64,000 nt of DNA from Corythucha ciliata (taxonomy: Eukaryota; Arthropoda; Insecta; Hemiptera; Tingidae): positions 13,516,001-13,580,000 of the forward strand of contig CM075941.1 of the NCBI GenBank assembly GCA_038030265.1. The letters run 5' to 3'. Positions 57,022 through 64,000 of the stretch are shown here, one piece after another. The notes under the pieces were generated by a model that had not been told where the DNA came from, did no database searches, and worked only from the letters and a program-made list of their open reading frames with translations. Made by a program: the position numbers and the translations under genes. The first letter of the stretch is position 1; the number at the start of each line of letters is the position of its first letter.

Positions 57022-60000
57022 ATGAGGTTGCCGATGGTTTATGTGCTGTGGGCCGCCTTGGCGTCGTCCGCCGTTGGTTTTCGTTTGGATATCATACACA
57101 CTAATGATATGCACTCACACTTTCAGGAAGTAAGTTTTGGGTGGAAGAAATGAGCACGTTTTGTATTGTGTGAAATGCGACGTTAATGACCCCCGCTTGT
57201 CGCGTTTCAGTACATTTTCTTGCTATGTATTTTCTTCAGGAGAACAATTTTATCTTCTAAACCATTCTTTTTTTCTCTCTCTTAATGTACTTTATCGGGT
57301 TATGGCAATTTTTCAACTCTTTACGACCTAAGAAAAAAACTTGTATTTGACTTACTCGGAAAAGCCCCTCCCCCTCTTACTAACACTTCCCTCTTTACCT
57401 ATAGTCAAAGCATTTATGTCTATGGCTAGATTCTCTTAAAGCATCGGAGTGATCGTGGGGAGGGGGGTGAGGATACGGTGATCATGGCAGAAAGCGTTCA
57501 TAAGCTATTAAAAACCAAATCAACCTGGGCTTTAACAAGGCCATTAAAACCAGATTAAACGCCCATCCCTGAGCGGCGTATAGTGCAACCGGTGAAATTA
57601 AGGATCATCCTTTTTTTATGGTGTACTCCCTTAACCAAATGAAACGGGGTGGAGGGGCTCGTAATTAAAATTTATTGAGCATTTTGAGAGTGTGAGCGGT
57701 TTAAATAAACTCGTACAAAAATAAAAAAAATGAACGCGGAATGGAATTCAACGGCCTTCTGAGGAACGTGACGAACTCGTTTTTCCAAGGTCTCCCCCCT
57801 CGCGGTATAGAGACCGTGGCCATCATTCTGAAGACTGACTTTCTCTGTTTTACACATTTCTACCGTTCAATAACACGACGTAAATTGCTTTTGTGCGAAC
57901 GTTACAAAACTAATAGCTGAGCCTCACCGGCTCGGATTGGGCGGGCTGGGAATTCTTGAGGTTTACCCGCATTTTTGCGAGGAGAAAAACAAAATGATAT
58001 AAGGCCCACTGTTCGGTAGATTTTTAAAATAGCGTCGTAGTGGGGAGGGGGGGGGTGAGTTTTGAGGATTCAATGATGAGAGAGTCACGAGATAAACTAA
58101 ATATTTTGTTCGAACAACTGACCTTTTTCCTATCGTTTCTCTTATACTAATTGCAACTATGTAAAAAGAAAGTCAACTAATGGGCGACGTGAGGTTAAAA
58201 AGGGTGGGTCGAGAGGTCAATTTGCCAGGATAATCAGAGAATCGTAATCAAATAATAATTCATTAAGGGGCAAAGCCCCCAGAGATTAAAATCTATCGGG
58301 AAGGAAAATGAACTCTCGGGCCAAAACTCACAAATTCTTTCCTGAAATTATAAACAAAACGTTCAACTACAACGTCTCTATAAAGGCTCCCTTACCTTGT
58401 TGTAAAAGATTCCCACCCACAAAAAGGCCTCAACCACATAGCAACGGGAAATTATTTTTTGTCCCATGAACTGAGTATTTGTCATAGAAATGGTAAATAT
58501 TATAAAATTGGGTGATTGGTTTGCCTCTAATAGTCGAACACCGATAAGTCGAACTGATTTTGCCGGTCCCTAGTAATTCGACTAATCGAAAGTTACTGTA
58601 TTTATGTACAACATCATTACAGGTCAGTCGCAGTACAGGTAGTTGCTACGAAAAACCGTGTTACGGAGGTTTCTCACGAGTGGCCACCATGGCGAAGAAA
58701 TTAAAAGAAGACCACCCCAACACTTTATTTTTGAACGCCGGCGATAATTTTCAAGGAACCGACTTGTTCGCCGTCTTCAAAGAAAATATCGTGGCTGAGC
58801 TGGTGGACACATTGGGCATTGACGCTATGGTGAGGATAAAATTAACCTCCCCCCCCCCATCTGCCTATCATTCCACAACTAGAAGCTTCTCCAGGATTTT
58901 TGTTTGTACAGAGTTTGGGGAATCATGAGTTTGACTTGGCCGTTAAAAAACTAGTCCATTATTTACAAATAGTTAAAACACCGACGGTTACGGCTAATTT
59001 GGATACAAGTCTGGAGCCTCAGTTGAGGAATAATACGAATTTGAGTGATTGGAAAATGTTTACAGTCGACGGCGTTAAAGTGGCTGTCATCGGTTACGTT
59101 ACTACTGAAACACCGGTAAACAAATATCTTCTATCTGTCGTCGCCTAATAACTTCAACAAGGGTTTAAAAAAAATATTTCAGATTGTTTCAAACACTGGA
59201 AATGTTAAATTTCTGGATGAAATCACAGTTTTGAAAAAACTGAGCAGCGAAGTGAGAGAACAAGGGGCTCAAGTGGTGATTGCTTTAGGGCACTCGGGGT
59301 ATCAAAAGGACCAGGAAATTGCTCAACAGGTTAAAGATATTGACGCAGTTGTCGGTGGTCATACGCATACATTTCTTTATACAGGTATTCAGTTCAATTG
59401 CGGGCATATAAGGAGGGGGGGAGGGTGTGAAATTGGGAGATATAAAAAGGTTGGTTTATCACCGATTAGACCACGGGTAGACAGTCATGAATAAATACGG
59501 GAGTCCTTTCTTCATCATCGACCGCTTAAGAAGTTTACACGCTTCACTAAAAGCCTTCCCCTTCTCTTCTGGGTCATTTCACTCTTGACCCCCCTTCATC
59601 ATCCCATCCGAACTGTTTCTTTTTTCTGAACGTGTTGCATATCCAAGAAAATACCCTCTCAATTATGTTACTGTGCATTGAGAAGATGTTAAACAAACTC
59701 TCCCTTGTTTCAAAATGAACTTACAAACATGACAGGCGAACCTCCCGACTCAATGGACAAACCCGCCGGGCCCTATCCAACTCTCGTTAAACAGGAGTCC
59801 GGAAAAATCGTCCCCGTGGTTCAGGCGTATCAATACACGAAATATCTCGGTCATTTAATTCTCGAATTTGACTCCGACATGAAACTAACCAACATCAGCG
59901 GTGCTCCGATTCTTTTAGACTCGTCCGTCGCTCAGGGTACGGGTGTCGTCAGTTCTAAAAGCAAAGGCCCCTATTAACTGTACCAGTTTGATAGATCCAA

Positions 60001-63000
60001 AGATACAGGAAATCGTCGACGGGTACGATCAACAGCTCGAGGATAAAATGAGCGAAGTCCTTGGATCGTCACTCGTCGATCTTGACGGTGTCTGTCGATC
60101 GTCGGAGTGCAACCTTGGAAATCTCATTACTGACGCCATGGTTGACTACGTGAGTGCGCGTAACATTCCTAGGATTTTTGTTTTTGTGTTCATTAAACCT
60201 TTTTAGGCGGCGAGATTTTGTCCGAAGAGAGACCATCAATGGACCGAAGCGCCCATTGCTATTTGGAACGGAGGGTCCATTCGATCATCAATTGTTCTCA
60301 AAGAGGCAAAAGGTTGCATTCTTGAAGAAATAAAGAAAATGGTATTTCGTTGCCAATGAAAGGAAGAAAGTTCAAAAAAAGGAACGTTTTATTGACTAAC
60401 AGGGAACATAACTGCGAGAGCTCTTATTGGAGTCATGCCTTTTGAGAATGAAGTTGTTCTTATGAGGATGAGCGCCGATACATTATTGAAAGGCTTGGAG
60501 AAAAGCGTTGAAAAACTTACTTCAACTCAAGGAGTGGGAGGTTTTCTGCAAGTATCAGGTATCCCCTTTTTAGTAGCCTTCTCCCGACTTTATAATGATT
60601 TATCGCCCAGATACCCATAGTAGACTATGAGTTTTATTAAATGTTTTGTTCATCTCAATCGTCCCCCCCCCCTCTTCCATAAATCACTGACAAATTATTC
60701 CAAACAGTATAAGCTCAGGAATCAACCGACTATGAGGGGCAAAACAAAAACGACACTTTTATCGAGTTACGACGTTTCGACGGTGGAATTTCCCCGTCCT
60801 CATCAGGAATCAAAACATGTATTTTCTATATCCGATCCACATAGACCGCGTCAGCATCAATCCACGTTTACGTGCCACCCTAGTAACATTAAAAAATTCA
60901 TCCCAATTATACAGGAACTCATTATAGTATAATGATGAATTTGTTAATGTTACTAGGGTGGCACGTAAACGTGGATTAATGCTGACGCGGTCTATGTGGA
61001 TCGAATTATAGAAAATACATGTTTTGATTCCTGATGAGGACGGGGAAATTCCACCGTCGAAACGTCGTAACTCGATAAAAGTGTCGTTTTTGTTTTGCCC
61101 TTCATAGTCGATTGATTCCTGAGCTTACATTAAAAACAATTAAGGGCGTTATAGCGTTCGATAAATTTATTCCAAACAGGTCTACGACTAAAATACGACA
61201 TGAGTCGTCCGCCGGGCTCACGTTTGACTGACGTCAAATTCCGCTGCGGTAAATGCGACATACCGAAATACGAGACGCTGCACAAAAACGGAACTTTTAA
61301 CGTCATCATGAACAAGTTTATGGCTGGAGGCGGTGATGGCTACGACATGTTCAAAACGGCCGCCGTGGTCAACCGAACTTACAGTAAGTGCTCGCCCCCC
61401 CCCCCCTTCCAATGAGCGTGGGTAGAGGAAGAAAATTCCGGGTTCGTCGTTATACCAGAAGAGTTTCAAGGTGTGGCTACCCCCCTCCCACCTAAACTCC
61501 GCCATCATCCACATGACCACCTATCCACCTACCCCGCCACCCATCCACCTATGACGGGTTTTTGTGAATTTCCGACGAATTATGGTCATTTCTGTAGTGA
61601 AAAGTCGGTTCATAGTAAGCCGTAATGATAGGATTGCCTGCTGAAAAATGGCTAAAGAGTATTAGCGATATAACTGAACGAGCACAAAGAAATAATTGAA
61701 GAGACAGTTTGAGTAGCAGGGGAATATCCAGCGCGTGTAGCTTTTATTCGCGCAGATTTCTTTAAAGCAAATATTCCTCAATTTACCTCGGCCGCCTCTA
61801 TTCATTTATCATTCAAAATCGATGCATTTCCCTCTAAATGACGTTTCCATTGAACTGAGTTTGTCACTCAAGCTAATGAAACGGTATTCGAGTGATTTAA
61901 TCGCGAGCATATGTAAAGAGTACCAAATACACACACACTGGGCTCCTTCTATCGAGTGTCTAAATCGCCTCTCCTCCCCGCCCCACCCTTAACGTCTCTC
62001 GGAGGCACCGGGATTTATGTTTTTCACTTTCAGTCATCGATTTTCGTTATTCATCAACGTTTCACGCTTTTGGATCCAAAACCCACATCACAGTGAGACA
62101 GGCTCTGATTTCCGCACTGTGTACACGGGGGTGGCCTTTCGATCAACGGTGATGACAAGGAAAGGAGAGGAGAGTGTGGTGGCTACTTCGGTTTCATAAT
62201 GACAAAGCTCGTCGTCGGTTATAACAGACGACTATCGATCTCGAAAAAAAAAAAAAGAGAGAGAGAGCTGTTATTTTGATTTTCTGAAGTGGACCGTATT
62301 TCAAACGCTTGCGGTACAAAAAAAAAAAAAAAAAAGTTCCGAGTCGAGTTCGTTTGAACAGAGCTCGATTTTCACCCTCATCATTATCAAAACTTTTTTC
62401 TGCCAGACAGAAGCGTTGGCTGGAGGCAATCTAAGCTTTATTGCGAAAGTCAAGGGGAAACACTCCCTGACAAACTCAACGAGGGGAAAATTTGCCGTTG
62501 TCGTGATATCCTGAAGACTCTAGTCTTTCACAATCTCAATTTTCCAGTAAATATTCATGAGGAGGGGAAAAAAAAGTCTTCACTGGAAAAATCGTGCGAC
62601 AAGATTGGAACGGTTACGGAAGAGGGAGAGAAGAAGATGTGTGGTAAACCGACTCGAATTTAATCAGTTTCAGCGGCCAAGACCTTGAAACTCTTTCAAT
62701 GCTATAAATATTTAAGTAATTTACAAATACATAGGTATTAACGTTTTCGAGGTTTAATCGTGACATCCGGCTTGACGCCATCGTCACGTTCTTCCTCCTC
62801 GAGTTTCTATAATTGTGTTGTGTTACAGGTAAATTTGACGTTGATATTGTTCGCGACTATATTACGCGATATAGTCCAATGTATCCTCAACTCGAGAACA
62901 GAGTGATCGTCGACTACAATGGTTCGATTCAACTACCACTGCCCGTACCGAGCGGTATTACGGCATCAGGGGCGTCTTATACGATTATGTCGCCTGTCTT

Positions 63001-63049
63001 CTGCTTTTTATTGGCGACTGTGTCAATTTTGAAGTATTCTTGGCTGTGA
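57022..63049 (+). CDS. Ecto-5'-nucleotidase / apyrase family protein, nine exons, one frameshift
   Basis: Exons: 57022-57129, 58623-58829, 58912-59115, 59183-59384, 59736-60149, 60207-60312, 60403-60558, 61180-61383, 62829-63049, all GT-AG with matching phases. About 606 residues, against roughly 550-600 in the family. The enzyme hydrolyses extracellular nucleotides (AMP to adenosine for 5'-nucleotidases; ATP/ADP for salivary apyrases). Signal peptide 1-19 (cleavage before FRLDIIH). Metal ligands: D29 and H31 in HTNDMH, D77 in GDNFQG, N109 and H110 in GNHEFD, H210 in GHSG, H233 and H235 in GGHTHT. Substrate-domain motifs NGGSIR (399-404) and GGGDGYDMF (515-523). A hydrophobic C terminus (about 584-606) after small residues suggests a GPI anchor, so a membrane-bound ectoenzyme. 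Exon 5 is one base too long: near 59940 the frame shifts by one G. Mutation or sequence error cannot be separated here. Confidence 0.93.
60692..60707 (+). promoter_or_regulatory. Duplicated cryptic 3' splice site
   Basis: AAATTATTCCAAACAG copies the true acceptor at 61163-61179 apart from one T. Splicing here instead would run into TATAAG and give an immediate in-frame stop. Confidence 0.6.
60771..60806 (-). ncRNA. Hammerhead-ribozyme-like core, left arm
   Basis: Inverted copy of the motif at 61031-61066: CTCATCAG at 60799-60806 and GTTTC at 60774-60778 on the plus strand. Same reservations. Confidence 0.35.
61031..61066 (+). ncRNA. Hammerhead-ribozyme-like core, right arm
   Basis: CTGATGAG (61031-61038), a 5-bp stem GACGG/CCGTC with a 10-base loop, and GAAACGTC (61059-61066) follow the order CUGAUGA, stem II, GAAA, short stem III, cleavage site. 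Penelope-like retroelements are known to carry such minimal motifs with very short stem III. One extra G lies between the core and stem II, and stem I pairing is poor by eye, so activity is doubtful. Confidence 0.4.
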
Positions 63050-63164
63050 AAAAAAAAATCATCGAATTTTTATCGTTCTGTATGTTTATGAGTTCTTTTT
63101 GTTTTCGTGCTATACTCTGCGTAGAGTGAGCAATTGGCTGCGACCCGTCCAGGCTGAAAAGCAC

Positions 63165-63330
63165 AGCTAAAGTAGGGAAAACTCGCCAATTCGCGGCTGA
63201 AAATGAGTAAAGGCGCTAATTAATTCACGGATGAAATCGACAGATACGCTAATTCGTAGCTGAAATGGGGGAAAAACGTTTAATTCACGGAACAAATTAA
63301 AGGCTAAAATAGAAAACGCAAAAGAAACGC
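63165..63330 (+). repeat. Degenerate ~30-bp repeat cluster, forward orientation
   Basis: GCCAATTCGCGGCTGAAAAT, GCTAATTCGTAGCTGAAAT and similar units shortly after the nucleotidase stop codon. Confidence 0.7.
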
Positions 63331-63487
63331 CAAATCATTTCTGGAATATCAGATATAGAGGCTACTATGGAGTAGAGACAAATCGTTCTAAACCAACGAG
63401 AAAGCAAAACGCTCAATTTTCAGCCCTGACGAGACGACCTCTTAATGGAGGCGTTTTTGCCAGAACGACTCTAAAACTACCCACTTT

Positions 63488-63685
63488 AGCCGGGCCGGAT
63501 TTTGCTTTCTGCCGCACCGGGGCTAATCTTATTTTGCCGCCTTATGTGGCTACCCCCCTCACTCCGTCATCATCCATCAATACTTGTGGATGTCAAGCAA
63601 GAAACGAGAGAATAGATTCTAAAAAGTATTAAAGGAAAACCATGCTTCTTCAACCTTGCGAAAAACTCTCAAGTTGACTGGGCAA
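63488..63685 (+). repeat. Interspersed ~190-bp repeat, copy 2
   Basis: Matches 38813-39010 (GGGCCGGATTTTGC, TTATGTGGCTACCCCCC, ACGAGAGAATAGATTCTA, CTCAAGTTGAC). It sits between a forward and a reverse cluster of the 30-bp repeat. Confidence 0.75.
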
Positions 63686-63754
63686 CTTCTGGCGGGCGGG
63701 AGTATTACGCGCACCTATCGGAGCCCGGCGCGGATATCTCCAAGAGGCCCCCCA

Positions 63755-64000
63755 AGTTGAGTTTTCTCAACTTTAGCGGTCAATTAGCAATTTTTTCTAT
63801 ATTCTAGCAAAGAGTCGGCATTTTTCTTTCGTATTTTCCTCAATATTAGCCGCATAATAGCAGGTTTTTCCAAGTTTTTTCCCCCACAAATCGCATTTTT
63901 TTGGTTCACCACGATGCGCTATATGAATTACCGATTTTTTTCAGCAGCAAATCAGCGGTTTTTTACCTCCATAGCCATGAATTGGCGTTGTTTCTCAATT
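63755..64000 (-). repeat. Degenerate ~30-bp repeat cluster, reverse orientation, runs off the edge
   Basis: Units such as TTTTCTCAACTTTAGCGGTC and TTTTCCTCAATATTAGCCGC continue to the window end. Orientation is opposite to the cluster at 63165. Confidence 0.7.

Larger units (their letters stand above)
60710..61127. repeat. 418-bp near-perfect hairpin in an intron of the nucleotidase gene
   Basis: Arms 60710-60902 and 60934-61127 are inverted copies differing at only a few positions, with a 31-base loop that can pair further (ATTATAC/GTATAAT). It lies in the intron between exons 7 and 8. AAATTATTCCAAACAG precedes it (60692-60707), and AAATTTATTCCAAACAG, the exon 8 acceptor, follows at 61163-61179, so the insertion appears to have duplicated the acceptor. 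Confidence 0.9.

Noticed and set aside
59937..59986. A 50-base intron explaining the nucleotidase frame change
   Set aside because: Removing GT...AG here joins to a TGA stop at once, so it does not restore the frame; deletion of one base does.

Overview
The window is nuclear DNA from an animal, most likely an invertebrate and plausibly an arthropod. This is an inference from GT-AG introns (often only 50-100 bases), an insect-like ecto-5'-nucleotidase gene, and remnants of Jockey-type and R1-type LINEs, CsRn1/Kabuki-type Ty3/Gypsy elements and many small inverted-repeat (MITE-like) elements. There is no bacterial or organellar gene organisation. The species cannot be named from the sequence.

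Host genes. Two are well supported. At the right end (57022-63049, +) an ecto-5'-nucleotidase/apyrase-family gene can be read through nine exons as about 606 residues, with signal peptide, all metallophosphatase motifs and a GPI-type hydrophobic tail; one base too many near 59940 breaks the frame. At 6156-7873 (-) lie three internal exons of a disordered protein with about twenty Arg-Arg-x-Ser/Thr motifs, typical of protein kinase A targets, and a run of eleven histidines. A possible further exon lies at 8489-8570. Candidate exons at 26898-27110 (-) and 34813-35223 (+) are much weaker.

Mobile and repeated DNA fills most of the rest. From left to right: an R1-type reverse transcriptase fragment beside a tRNA-like module (1-328); a 20-bp minisatellite (2090-2715); three MITEs in a row (4330-4996); a wrecked Ty3/Gypsy element with a nested MITE (11420-14305); a MITE split by a 312-bp tRNA-bearing element with a 13-bp target duplication (16504-16956); two related LINE segments whose ORF1 and ORF2 point away from each other (19012-24204); a 1.5-kb terminal-inverted-repeat element filled by a roughly 17-bp minisatellite (31698-33183); a 520-bp foldback with two tRNA-like cores head to head (34032-34552); a minus-strand CsRn1-type Gypsy (42620-45690); an R1-type LINE 3' end splitting a second, inverted block of the 17-bp minisatellite (50575-51950); and a LINE with EN and RT domains (51960-55918) interrupted by a MITE and by a foldback carrying repeated ACGCGT palindromes. 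A degenerate 29-32-bp repeat occurs in at least nine clusters in both orientations.

Most unusual items: the tRNA-cored inverted-repeat family; the near-perfect 418-bp hairpin in the last-but-one intron of the nucleotidase gene, which has a duplicated 3' splice site and a hammerhead-ribozyme-like core in each arm; the ACGCGT-palindrome foldback; and the RRxS array protein.
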